64,000 nucleotides of DNA from Miltoncostaea sp963823515 (GTDB lineage: Bacteria > Actinomycetota > Thermoleophilia > Miltoncostaeales > Miltoncostaeaceae). A program made the position numbers and the translations under genes. The DNA is taken from positions 248,001-312,000 of the forward strand of contig CAWGMB010000006.1 in NCBI GenBank assembly GCA_963823515.1, in the 5' to 3' direction. The notes beneath the pieces are model-generated. The model was given only the letters and a program-made list of their open reading frames with translations. It had not been told where the DNA came from and made no database searches. Of the stretch, positions 24,348-32,050 are shown piece after piece; position 1 is the first letter of the stretch, and every line of letters begins with the position of its first letter.

Positions 24348-24983
24348 ATGATCATTCGCGGAGGGACCTTCGGCCCGGTGGCCACCAACACGTACGTCGT
24401 CGCCGACGAGCGCGGCGGCTCGGGCTGGATCGTCGATCCGGCGATGGGCTCGAGCGCTTGGGCGCACGAGACGCTCGCCCGGCTCGAGGTGACCCCGGTG
24501 GCCGTGCTCGACACGCACGGGCACTGGGACCACATCGTCGAGAACCACGTGTGGGCCGCGGAGGGCCTGCCCGTCTGGGTGGCCGCCACCGACGCCGACT
24601 GGCTGGAGGCGCCCTCGCCCTTCAACCCGGCCCTCTTCGGCAACCTGCCGCCCACCCCCGGCGTCACGCCCGAGCGCCTGCTCGCCGACGGCGACGTACT
24701 GGAGCTCGGCGACCTGCGCTTCCGGCTGATCGCCACGCCGGGCCACTCCCCGGGCTGCATGGTGGCCCTCGAGGAGACGCACGGCGAGGCCCTGGTCGGC
24801 GATCTGATCTTCGCCCAGGGCATCGGCCGCACCGACTTCCCGCGCAGTGACCACGCGGCCATGATGGCCAGTCTCGAGCGCCTGTTCGCCGAGGTGCCGC
24901 GCGCCACCCGCATCTATCCGGGTCATGGGCCCTGGGCGGTAACGCTCGCCGAGGCCGAGCCCTACGCGCGGATGTTCATGTGA
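24348..24983 (+). CDS. Hydroxyacylglutathione hydrolase-like MBL-fold protein
   Basis: A 211-residue metallo-beta-lactamase-fold hydrolase of the glyoxalase II-like branch. Motifs are VLDTHGHWDHIVENHVW (about 62-78), LIATPGHSPGCMV (His ligand) and ALVGDLIFAQGIGRTDFPRSD (bridging Asp). The C-terminal IYPGHGPW supplies the last His. GloB-like enzymes hydrolyse thioesters such as S-lactoylglutathione; in a mycothiol-using actinobacterium another thiol may serve. TAATCT ends 7 nt before the ATG and the stop overlaps the Mrp start. Confidence 0.85.
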   Translation: MIIRGGTFGPVATNTYVVADERGGSGWIVDPAMGSSAWAHETLARLEVTPVAVLDTHGHWDHIVENHVWAAEGLPVWVAATDADWLEAPSPFNPALFGNLPPTPGVTPERLLADGDVLELGDLRFRLIATPGHSPGCMVALEETHGEALVGDLIFAQGIGRTDFPRSDHAAMMASLERLFAEVPRATRIYPGHGPWAVTLAEAEPYARMFM

Positions 24984-26068
24984 GCGGGCCTGCGCGCGAG
25001 GCCGTGATAGAGCTGCTGCGCGCGGTCCACGACCCCGAGCTGCACCGCAGCATCGTCGACCTCGGAATGGTGGGCGAGGTCGAGGTGAGCGGCGGGCGGG
25101 TCACCATCCCGATCCGCCTGACGATCGCCGGATGCCCGCTGAAGGCGGAGATCCAGCGGCGCGTCACGGACGCGGTCGGCGGGCTCGCCGGCGTCGAGAT
25201 CGTCCAGGTGACCATGGAGACCATGACCGACGAGGAGCGCCGGGAGCTGCGCGCCGGACTCACCGGCGGCTCGGACCGCCCCTCCCCCTTCGAGGCCGGC
25301 AGCCGCACCACGGTGATCGGAGTGGCCTCGGGCAAGGGCGGCGTGGGCAAGTCGAGCATCACGGCCAACCTGGCGCTGTCCCTCGCCCGCACCGGCGCGA
25401 CCGTGGGGCTGCTCGACGCCGACGTCTACGGCTACTCGATCCCGCGCATGATGGGCGTCACGCGCCCGGCCGTCGCGGTCGATGACCTGATGATGCCGAT
25501 CGAGGCCCACGGCGTACGGATGATGTCGATCGGGTTCCTCACCGAGGAGGACAGCCCGGTCATCTGGCGCGGGCCGATGCTCCACAAGGCCCTCACGAGC
25601 TTCGTCACCGAGGTCTGGTGGGACGACCCGGACTACCTGCTGGTCGATCTGCCTCCGGGCACGGGCGACGTGGCGCTCTCGCTCGCCCAGCTCCTTCCCA
25701 CCTCCTCCTTCGTCATCGTCACCACCCCGCAGCTCGCCGCCCAGCGCGTCGCCCGGCGCGCCGCGGCGATGGCCGCGCGGGTCAACCTGCCGGTCGTCGG
25801 CGTGATCGAGAACATGAGCTACTTCGTCGCCCCCGACACCGGCGCCCGCTACGAGGTCTTCTCGGGCGGCGGAGGGCAGTCGCTGGCGACCGAGCTCGGG
25901 GTGCCGCTCCTCGGGCGCATCCCCCTGGAGCCCGCCGTCGCCGAGGCCGGCGACGCAGGGCTGCCCGTGGTGGCCGCGCACCCCGACAGCCCGGCCGCCC
26001 GTGCCCTGGTCCTGGCCGCGCAGGCGGTGAGCGCGGCTCTGCCGCGACCGGCGGCCGCCGTCTCCTGA
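24980..26068 (+). CDS. mrp: Mrp/NBP35-family ATPase (Fe-S carrier)
   Basis: The 362-residue protein joins an N-terminal MIP18/DUF59 domain (about 1-95, with IAGCPLKAEIQ) to a ParA-like ATPase with P-loop VASGKGGVGKSSITANLAL and switch motifs LLDADVYGYSIP and LLVDLPPGTGDVALSL. The C-terminal CxxC that binds a bridging cluster in many Mrp proteins is absent (NMSYFVAPDTG), as in several actinobacterial relatives. It probably assists Fe-S cluster delivery. The GTG start overlaps the upstream MBL stop, and a ferredoxin follows 90 nt later. Confidence 0.9.
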   Translation: MSGPAREAVIELLRAVHDPELHRSIVDLGMVGEVEVSGGRVTIPIRLTIAGCPLKAEIQRRVTDAVGGLAGVEIVQVTMETMTDEERRELRAGLTGGSDRPSPFEAGSRTTVIGVASGKGGVGKSSITANLALSLARTGATVGLLDADVYGYSIPRMMGVTRPAVAVDDLMMPIEAHGVRMMSIGFLTEEDSPVIWRGPMLHKALTSFVTEVWWDDPDYLLVDLPPGTGDVALSLAQLLPTSSFVIVTTPQLAAQRVARRAAAMAARVNLPVVGVIENMSYFVAPDTGARYEVFSGGGGQSLATELGVPLLGRIPLEPAVAEAGDAGLPVVAAHPDSPAARALVLAAQAVSAALPRPAAAVS

Positions 26069-26157
26069 TCCTCCCGGCCTTGGTAGCATCGCGCCTTCGC
26101 GCGGCGACCCCCACCGAACGGGGCGCCCGTCGTCCACGACGCACGAGGAAACGCTGA

Positions 26158-26469
26158 ATGGCCTACATCATCGCGGAGCCCTGCATCGGCACGAAGGACA
26201 CCTCATGTGCCGACGTCTGTCCCGTGGATTGCATCCACCCCGCCGCGGGTGAGGCGAACCACGAGGAAGCCACGATGCTCTACATCGACCCGAGCGAGTG
26301 CATCGACTGCGACGCCTGCGTCGAGGCGTGCCCGGTCGACGCGACCATGGCGGAGGACGACGTCCCCGAGAAGTGGGAGATCTTCAAGGAGATCAACAAG
26401 GTCTACTTCGAGGACAGCCCGGCGGCCGGCGAGAAGATGGTCGCCGACTACCTTGCGAGCAAGGCCTAG
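26158..26469 (+). CDS. fdxA: Seven-iron ferredoxin
   Basis: The 103-residue ferredoxin has the first cluster motif CIGTKDTSCADVCPVDC and the second CIDCDACVEACPVD, the pattern of a [3Fe-4S]/[4Fe-4S] protein. It lacks membrane signals and is likely cytoplasmic. It is the best candidate electron partner of KorAB. GAGGAAAC precedes the ATG, and TAGCAT (26084-26089) marks a promoter ~70 nt upstream inside the mrp-fdxA gap. The secreted repeat protein gene overlaps its 3' end. Confidence 0.92.
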   Translation: MAYIIAEPCIGTKDTSCADVCPVDCIHPAAGEANHEEATMLYIDPSECIDCDACVEACPVDATMAEDDVPEKWEIFKEINKVYFEDSPAAGEKMVADYLASKA

Positions 26470-27793
26470 CCTCATCGCACTCGCGGCGGCCGGGGCCCTC
26501 GGGCTCCCCGCCGCCGCGGTGGGCGCTCCCCCCTGGAGCGCCCCGGTGGACCTCAGCACCCCGGGAGCCCACCTCCCGAGCGATCCCTCGGTCGCCGTCG
26601 CGCCCGGAGGGCGCGCCGTCATCGCGTGGTGGCGGCGCGACTCCCGCCTCGCCCCGAAGCGGGACGTGATCCAGATCCGGCGGCGGGCGAGGTTCGGGGC
26701 GCCCTTCGTCGGCCCGGTGACCCTCTCGCGCCGGCTCCGCAACCTCGCCGCCCGGCCCGACGCCGCCGCGGCGGGTGGCCTGGCACTGGTGGGCTGGACG
26801 GACGAGACCCACGCCGTCGCGCTGCGCACGCTGCCGGCCAGGGGGCCGGCCGTGGCGCTCACCACCCTCGGTGAGGGCGCCCGGGTCCACCTCCGGGGCC
26901 TGGACGTCGGCATCGCCCCGGGGGGCGACGCCGTGGCGGTCTGGACGCGCGACCCCCTCCCCCTCGGACCGCTCGGCGGCGATCGCACCGTCCGCATCTC
27001 GATCCGCTCCGGGGCGACCGGCGCGTGGTCGGCGCCCACCGACCTCTCGGGTCCCGGCGCGGACCACCCTGCCGTGGCGGTGGCTCCGGACGGGTCGTCC
27101 ATCGTGGCCTGGGAGCGCGCCGGGACGATCGAGGTGGCGACGGGAACCCCCGCGGGCGTCTTCACGGGGCCCCTGATCGTGTCGGGCGCGGGCGCGCGGT
27201 TCCCTGCGGTCGCCGTCAGCGCGGCCGGTGACGCGGTAGTCGCGTGGGCCGGGACCGCCGTGACCGTCGCCGAGCGCGCCGGGAGCGGGGCCTTCGGACC
27301 GCCGCGGGCGATCTCGGCCTCCGGAGGCCTGCCGGACGTGGCCAACCTCGGCGCTCCCGCGGTCGCGGTGGGCGACGGCGGGCGCGCGATCGCCACGTGG
27401 CGCCGCCGGATCGGCGGACGCTTCCGCGTGGAGGCGGCGGTGCGGCCCGCGGGCCTCGACTGGACCGCGGCCGCCAGGCTGTCGCCGGCCGCGAAGCGCA
27501 ACGCCGGGGTCCCGTCGCTCGGGTCCGACGCGAAGGGGCACGCCGTGGTCGCCTGGTCCCAGCCGATCGGGAGGTCGCTCTCGGCCATCCGCGCCCGGGC
27601 CCTGCCGAGATCGGCCACGGCCTTCGGGCGCCTGGAGCCGGTCAGCACCGCGGCCGGTCGGGGCACCGCGCCCTCGGTGGGCCTCGATGCGAAGGGGCGG
27701 GCCGTCCTCGCGTGGCGCGAGGACCCGGTACCGCGGCGCGGCAACGGGTCCGGGCGCCTCTTCCGCGCCGCGGTCCGCTTCTCGCCGGGCTGA
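26453..27793 (+). CDS. Secreted beta-propeller-like repeat protein
   Basis: TTG 26453 (inside the ferredoxin 3' end) begins a frame whose first residues form a signal peptide (MRARPSLIALAAAGALGLPAAAVGA). The 446-residue body repeats a unit like DPSVAVAPGGRAVIAWW, HPAVAVAPDGSSIVAWE, FPAVAVSAAGDAVVAWA and PSVGLDAKGRAVLAWRE every ~45-60 residues, which suggests propeller blades. It has no catalytic motif or anchor. The frame is open further upstream, but only the TTG start gives a signal peptide. A similar protein lies at 32051. Confidence 0.7.
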   Translation: MRARPSLIALAAAGALGLPAAAVGAPPWSAPVDLSTPGAHLPSDPSVAVAPGGRAVIAWWRRDSRLAPKRDVIQIRRRARFGAPFVGPVTLSRRLRNLAARPDAAAAGGLALVGWTDETHAVALRTLPARGPAVALTTLGEGARVHLRGLDVGIAPGGDAVAVWTRDPLPLGPLGGDRTVRISIRSGATGAWSAPTDLSGPGADHPAVAVAPDGSSIVAWERAGTIEVATGTPAGVFTGPLIVSGAGARFPAVAVSAAGDAVVAWAGTAVTVAERAGSGAFGPPRAISASGGLPDVANLGAPAVAVGDGGRAIATWRRRIGGRFRVEAAVRPAGLDWTAAARLSPAAKRNAGVPSLGSDAKGHAVVAWSQPIGRSLSAIRARALPRSATAFGRLEPVSTAAGRGTAPSVGLDAKGRAVLAWREDPVPRRGNGSGRLFRAAVRFSPG

Positions 27794-27807
27794 GCCGGCG
27801 TCCCGGA

Positions 27808-28107
27808 CTAGCGGCGCCCGCCCCGCGTCGCGCGACGAGCGATGAGCGCCCCGAGCGCGACCACATCGAGCCGGATGACGACGGCCCGAGCCACCAGGCC
27901 GCAGACGATCGTGACGCCGGCGACGATCGCGAGCAGGCCGAGGACGCCCGGCCCGCTGCCGGACACCGCGGCGATGGCGCAGCCGCCGAGGGCGAAGATC
28001 CCGCCGACCACCGCGGCGGCGATGCCCGCGAACGAGGCGAGCCGGCGCTGGACGACCTCGGTCCCCGCGCGGGCGGCGCGTGCCGCCGGATGCCGCGGAT
28101 CGCTCAC
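27808..28107 (-). CDS. Small two-helix membrane protein
   Basis: GTG 28107 overlaps the upstream SnoaL-like stop (GTGA) and encodes 99 residues. Two hydrophobic segments (SFAGIAAAVVGGIFALGGCAIAAV and VLGLLAIVAGVTIVCGLVARAVVI) are followed by an Arg-rich tail. It is the last gene of the six-gene operon that starts at 30892. No family is recognised. Confidence 0.6.
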   Translation of the reverse strand: MSDPRHPAARAARAGTEVVQRRLASFAGIAAAVVGGIFALGGCAIAAVSGSGPGVLGLLAIVAGVTIVCGLVARAVVIRLDVVALGALIARRATRGGRR

Positions 28108-28529
28108 TCCTCGCCCTCCCCGAAGGCGGGCCTGATGATCGGGGAGGCGTGGTGCAGGGCGATGCGCCAGCCGGTCGCGTCGAGGACGAACAGGTTGGTG
28201 GCCGCCACCTCGGCCGCGACGGCCTCCCCGCCCTCGCCGGCCGCGGACGTGATGCGCTCGATGCAGGTCACCCAGGCCACGGGATCGTTCACGGTCACCT
28301 CGACGTCGACGATCTCGAACTCGATGTACCCGGTGTTGGACAGGATCAACTCCCAGCCCGCGCTGACGGCGTCCCATCCGCGGTGCCAGGGCCCGCCCGG
28401 GTGGAGGCAGGCCACCCCGGCAGCCTGCGACCAGCAGGCCTCCATGGCGACGATGTCGAGGGCCTCCAGGGCCTCGTAGAAGCGCCGGTTGGCCTCCCGG
28501 ACCTGCTCGGTGATCGCGGAACTGGTCAA
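28104..28529 (-). CDS. SnoaL-like / NTF2-fold protein
   Basis: The 141-residue product matches the nuclear transport factor 2 fold: ANRRFYEALEALDIVAMEACWSQAAGVACLHPGG, then WDAVSAGWELILSNTGYIEFEIVDVEV and the C-terminal DATGWRIALHHASPI. Members include polyketide cyclases, isomerases and ligand-binding proteins. TTG 28529 overlaps the upstream TGA (TTGA) behind GGAGG. The role is unknown. Confidence 0.8.
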   Translation of the reverse strand: MTSSAITEQVREANRRFYEALEALDIVAMEACWSQAAGVACLHPGGPWHRGWDAVSAGWELILSNTGYIEFEIVDVEVTVNDPVAWVTCIERITSAAGEGGEAVAAEVAATNLFVLDATGWRIALHHASPIIRPAFGEGEE

Positions 28530-29308
28530 TTCATCCTCCGTATCAGGTCCCGGACAGTCTCCCGCTGGGCCTCGAGGGCGGGTGCCGCCGGGTCGCCGGG
28601 GCGACTCGAAAGGTACGACGACGCGGCGGCCTCGGCCTCCGGGTAGCGGCCGGCGCCGGCGAGGAGCGTCACCGCGTCCCGCACCAGCCCGGGATCGTCG
28701 GGCGCGACGATCAGGCTGAGCTCCACGGTCCACAGCGCGTCGCTCAGGCGACGGCGTCGCAGGTAGGAGCCGCGCAGGTTGCGCAGGGTTCGGATCAGGA
28801 TGGCGCGCTCGGAGACCGGTCGCAGATGCTCGGGCCGGAAGGGCAGGCCGGTGGTCCGCTCCACCAGGCGGGCGCAGTCGGCCGCGTCGAGCCGCGCCCA
28901 TCCGCCGAAGGGGTCGATGTAGGCGGGCCCGCCCGCGCGCAGGTCGGCGAGGACGAAGTGCCCCGGCATGCCGATCCCCGCCATCGCGGCGCCCGCGCGC
29001 TCGGCCACCGCGAGGGCCAGCGTGCAGAGCGCGACCGGAATCCCGCGGCGCCGGTCGAGGACCTCGCTGAGGAACGAGTTGGCCGGCTCGTCGTAGTCGT
29101 CGACGGTGCCCGTGAAGCCCGCGTCGCGGAGGACCTCCACGACCCCCTCGGAGCGGGACCTCTCGGCCAGCGCATCGACGCGGGCGAGCGCGCTCGGGAT
29201 GTCGACCCGGGGATCGGCCTCCGCGCAGATCAGCAGGTTGGCCTCGGCAAGGTCGATCCGGTTCCCCGCGAGCATGCGCCCCAGGTCGGCGCGCGTGCGC
29301 TCGCTCAT
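28526..29308 (-). CDS. SirB1-family (transglutaminase-like/TPR) protein
   Basis: The 260-residue protein has the SirB1/UPF0162 pattern: ANSFLSEVLDRRRGIPVALCTLALAVAERAGAAMAGIGMPGHFVL (Cys and His as in transglutaminase-like folds, about residues 75-120), then AYIDPFGGWARL and a TPR-like C-terminus (RRLSDALWTVELSLIVAPDDPGLVRDAVTLL). The conserved Cys-His-Asp positions hint at an enzyme, but no activity is established for the family. The ATG overlaps the upstream stop. Confidence 0.8.
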   Translation of the reverse strand: MSERTRADLGRMLAGNRIDLAEANLLICAEADPRVDIPSALARVDALAERSRSEGVVEVLRDAGFTGTVDDYDEPANSFLSEVLDRRRGIPVALCTLALAVAERAGAAMAGIGMPGHFVLADLRAGGPAYIDPFGGWARLDAADCARLVERTTGLPFRPEHLRPVSERAILIRTLRNLRGSYLRRRRLSDALWTVELSLIVAPDDPGLVRDAVTLLAGAGRYPEAEAAASSYLSSRPGDPAAPALEAQRETVRDLIRRMN

Positions 29309-29598
29309 GGCGCGCCCCGGCCGAGCAGCGATGCCTCCGCCTGCTGCACCGCGGCGCGGCAGAGGGCCTGCACGACCTTGCGCCCGGCGCGCTGTGCCGG
29401 GTCGTCCCCGGCGGGATCGAGGGAACGCGCGAGGGCGGCGGCGGCGGCGACCAGCGCGCCGCAGGCGAGCCCGTCGGAGTGCCGCGCCGCCTGCGCGAGC
29501 AGTGCGGGGGCGACCGGATCGCGCCGCACGAGGGCGATCTCGCACTGGGCGAGCGACGCGCACAGCCGCACGCCGTCGGCGGGGCTCAGCCGGTCCAT
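29305..29598 (-). CDS. Hypothetical helical protein (97 aa)
   Basis: ATG 29598 lies 13 nt inside the amidohydrolase gene and the stop overlaps the SirB1-family start. The product is Ala-rich and predicted helical (GVRLCASLAQCEIALVRRDPVAPALLAQAARHSDGLACGALVAAAAALARSL). It has four Cys but no clear metal pattern. Position and overlaps support a real gene; the function is unknown. Confidence 0.55.
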   Translation of the reverse strand: MDRLSPADGVRLCASLAQCEIALVRRDPVAPALLAQAARHSDGLACGALVAAAAALARSLDPAGDDPAQRAGRKVVQALCRAAVQQAEASLLGRGAP

Positions 29599-30422
29599 CG
29601 ACGCAGGTTCCCCCCCATCACGCCCGCTGCCTCGTCGTCGCTCCAGCGGGCGATCCGGGCGGCCGCGCCGACCAGGCCGAGGGCCGTCGCATGCTCGCCG
29701 TAGGGCCGGTCGGAGCCGAAGCAGAGCCGCCCGGGCGGCAGCGAGACGAGGTCGGCGAGGGCGGCGAGGGAGGTGTCGAGCATCACCTGCGGCCATCCGG
29801 CGAGCCGGGCCGCAAGCGCCCGCGCGTCGCCGCGCCCCGCGTGGGCCAGGAGGATCCGGGCGCCCGGGGCGGCCTCGACCAGCGCGGCGATCGGCTCCGC
29901 GAGCTCCCGGGCGCCGTAGCCCGCGTGGATCGTCACCGGCCAACCCCGCTCGGCAGCGTCGCGCACCACGGCGACCACCTCGGGGGCCTCCGGCCGGAAG
30001 CGCTGGGCCACCGGGTGGAGCTTCAGGCCGCGCGCGCCGTCGGCCGCCGACGCCGCGATCTGCGCCCGCGCGCCGTCGCGCATCGGATCGACGCGGCAGA
30101 ACGGGACGATCCTCCCCGGGTGGCGGCGGGCAGCCTCGCGCACCGCGGCGTTCGCCGCGGCGAAGCACCCGTCTTCGCCCGGCTCGTTCGCCGGGAAGCA
30201 GACGGCCGATCCGATGCCCCAGCGGTCGAGGTCGGCCACCAGGCGGGCGGCATCGAGCGCGTGCCCGTCGGCGTCGCGGCCGATGTGGACGTGGGCGTCG
30301 ATCGCGTCCGCGCGCGGCAGGCCGGCCAGGTCCGCCTCAAGGCCGTCCTCGAGCTGCGCGAGCGCGGCGACGTCGGCCCCGGCCGCCCGCAGCAGGGCGG
30401 CGTCCTCCCCCCACACCCTCAT
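29586..30422 (-). CDS. Amidohydrolase-family metal-dependent hydrolase
   Basis: A 278-residue TIM-barrel protein of the amidohydrolase-2 type. Metal-ligand motifs are DAHVHIG (about residues 42-48), GLKLHPVAQRF, TIHAGYG, ILLAHAGRG and the final Asp in CFGSDRPYG. Relatives are decarboxylases or hydrolases of cyclic and aromatic acids. It is shorter than the ~330 residues usual for the family. ATG 30422 overlaps the thioesterase stop (ATGA). The operon context of a thioesterase suggests degradation of an acyl-CoA-derived compound, as inference. Confidence 0.82.
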   Translation of the reverse strand: MRVWGEDAALLRAAGADVAALAQLEDGLEADLAGLPRADAIDAHVHIGRDADGHALDAARLVADLDRWGIGSAVCFPANEPGEDGCFAAANAAVREAARRHPGRIVPFCRVDPMRDGARAQIAASAADGARGLKLHPVAQRFRPEAPEVVAVVRDAAERGWPVTIHAGYGARELAEPIAALVEAAPGARILLAHAGRGDARALAARLAGWPQVMLDTSLAALADLVSLPPGRLCFGSDRPYGEHATALGLVGAAARIARWSDDEAAGVMGGNLRRWTG

Positions 30423-30892
30423 CCGGGGTCCGCGAGACCCTCGAAGCCCGCGATGGCGGCGCGCATCGCGTCGGGGATGCGCGAGGGGCGCCCGCCGTAC
30501 TCGCCGAGGCCCACCAGCACCAGCGACGCGTCCGCCAGGTGCGCACCGTCGGCGCCGCCCACGCGCTCCATCCGGATCTGCATCGTATGGCTGCTGCGCC
30601 CGAGCTCGCTGACGCGCACGAACGACTCGACCTCGTCGTCGAACCGGGCCGAGGCCCGGTAGTCCACGTGGAGCGAGCGCACCACGAAGAGGTGGCCCCC
30701 GGGCCCGAGGACGGGGATGCCGAGGTGGCGCCGGTAGGCGATCACCGCCCGGTCGATGTGGTGCGGGTAGCGCGCGTAGTAGACGACGGCGCCGAGGTCG
30801 GTCTCGGCCACATCAACCCGCGACCGAGCGCTGAAGCGGAAGGGCGGCACGCGGTCGGTGGGGCCGGCGTCGGCGGTCTGGACCCGGGTCAC
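30419..30892 (-). CDS. Acyl-CoA thioesterase (4HBT hotdog fold)
   Basis: The 157-residue product has the 4-hydroxybenzoyl-CoA thioesterase signature VAETDLGAVVYYARYPHHIDRA, with the catalytic Asp, followed by LFVVRSLHVDYRASARFDDEVESFVRV. Such proteins hydrolyse acyl-CoA thioesters. GTG 30892 is preceded by TAGTCT ending 6 nt upstream, so this is the leaderless first gene of an operon running to 27808. Confidence 0.85.
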   Translation of the reverse strand: MTRVQTADAGPTDRVPPFRFSARSRVDVAETDLGAVVYYARYPHHIDRAVIAYRRHLGIPVLGPGGHLFVVRSLHVDYRASARFDDEVESFVRVSELGRSSHTMQIRMERVGGADGAHLADASLVLVGLGEYGGRPSRIPDAMRAAIAGFEGLADPG

Positions 30893-30898
30893 GGGCGC

Positions 30899-30923
30899 AG
30901 ACTAGTGGGGGCGGTGGTACCCT
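30899..30923. promoter_or_regulatory. Back-to-back leaderless promoters
   Basis: TAGTCT (complement of 30899-30904) lies 6 nt from GTG 30892 and TACCCT (30918-30923) lies 7 nt from GTG 30931. Only 38 bp separate the two coding regions, so the -35 regions of the two promoters overlap. Confidence 0.65.
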
Positions 30924-30930
30924 GCCGACC

Positions 30931-31206
30931 GTGGCGAGGTCGCAGAGCACCAAGAAGAAGGGCGGCGGCCGGCGGGCGAATTACGCTCCCGCGCCCACGG
31001 CCGTGGGCGGGCGCAAGTACCTGCCGGTGGGCTGGGTGAACTGGCTCGGGTTCGTGATGTTCGGACTGCTCGGCGTCGCCTTCTTCGCCGAGACGATCGC
31101 CGCCACCGCCGAGGGGCGTGGCACCGACCCGATCGCGGCCGCCGGCATGACGATCATCTTCGCCGTGATGACCTACCTCTTCGGCACGACCCGGGTGAAG
31201 GACTGA
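30931..31206 (+). CDS. Small two-helix membrane protein (91 aa)
   Basis: The protein begins with a lysine-rich cytoplasmic tail (ARSQSTKKKGGGRRANYAP) followed by two hydrophobic segments: VNWLGFVMFGLLGVAFFAETIAA and PIAAAGMTIIFAVMTYLFGTT. The layout recalls CrgA-type division proteins, but the conserved CrgA residues are not seen. GTG 30931 follows TACCCT at 7 nt. The function is unknown. Confidence 0.65.
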   Translation: MARSQSTKKKGGGRRANYAPAPTAVGGRKYLPVGWVNWLGFVMFGLLGVAFFAETIAATAEGRGTDPIAAAGMTIIFAVMTYLFGTTRVKD

Positions 31207-31249
31207 CGCCGGCCCCGGGGACGCCGGCAGCGAGGCCGCCCCGGATGCG

Positions 31250-31987
31250 CTAGCCGGACTCGGCCTGGACGGTGGCGACGCAGGCGTCGTCGCCACCGGC
31301 GCGCGTCGTGGCGACCTTCAGGGTCGCCTCCGGGGCGAACGCCGCGAGCATGCCGCGCCAGATCGCGCGGTCGAGACCGCAGATCCGCTCCGGGTCGTCG
31401 AAGGCGAGCTCCTCGAACGGGCAGGCGCAGGCGCGCAGGCTGCCCTCGCCCTCCGAGCGCGCGCCGAACCCGTAGCGCGAGAGCAGGCGCACCATGCCCT
31501 CCATCGCCTCGGTGAGAGAGGCGCCGCCCGGCGTGGCCCGGCCGGCCGCCACCTCCGCTGCGCCCACCTCGAAGCCGAAGTCGTAGCCGACCCGCTCGAG
31601 CGCCTGCTGGTCGTTGCCCTCTCCCCGCTCGCGCGCGGCGCGCAGCAGGAGCGTGGCGAGCAGGTCGTAGTGGCGCTCGGGCAGCGCCGTCAGCACTTCC
31701 GCGTCGGCCAGGCGGTAGCGCTTGGCCGGGCGTCCGGCGCCGGGCCCCGAACGGCCGGGGTCGCGCCGGAAGTCGGCGTCGAGGAAGCCGTACTGCACGA
31801 GCTTGTCGAGGTGGAACCCGGCGAGCCGCCGGTCGATGCCCACGACGTGGGCCACCTCGTCCTTCGAGCGGTCGGATCCCGAGGCGCGCACGGCGAAGAA
31901 CACCTGGCGCCGTGTCGGATCCCCGAGCGCGGCGGCAAGCCGGCCTATGTCGCGGTCGGCGCGCTCGTCTGCGCTCGTCACTTGCAC
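31250..31987 (-). CDS. SufR-like winged-helix regulator with C-terminal Cys cluster
   Basis: The ~245-residue protein has an N-terminal winged helix (LGDPTRRQVFFAVRASG ... VVGIDRRLAGFHLDKLVQYGFL) and a basic wing (GPGAGRPAKRYRLADAE). Its C-terminal half contains Cys in RACACPFEELAF, ERICGLDRAIW and DDACVATVQ. This resembles SufR, an Fe-S sensing repressor of suf genes, and the suf operon starts 1.5 kb away. GTG 31987 behind GGGAGGGG is preferred; the frame runs to ATG 32050, but that start leaves no ribosome site. A TAATCT hexamer lies in the leader. Confidence 0.7.
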   Translation of the reverse strand: MQVTSADERADRDIGRLAAALGDPTRRQVFFAVRASGSDRSKDEVAHVVGIDRRLAGFHLDKLVQYGFLDADFRRDPGRSGPGAGRPAKRYRLADAEVLTALPERHYDLLATLLLRAARERGEGNDQQALERVGYDFGFEVGAAEVAAGRATPGGASLTEAMEGMVRLLSRYGFGARSEGEGSLRACACPFEELAFDDPERICGLDRAIWRGMLAAFAPEATLKVATTRAGGDDACVATVQAESG

Positions 31988-32050
31988 CCCCGCCCCTCCC
32001 TCGGGCCCGTCGCCCACCAGATTACACCCGCTCCGTTGTACCGTCTCCAC

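Noticed and set aside
25800..25860. Loss of CxxC in Mrp as a damaging mutation
   Set aside because: Several actinobacterial Mrp proteins also lack the CxxC, so this looks like a lineage trait rather than an anomaly.
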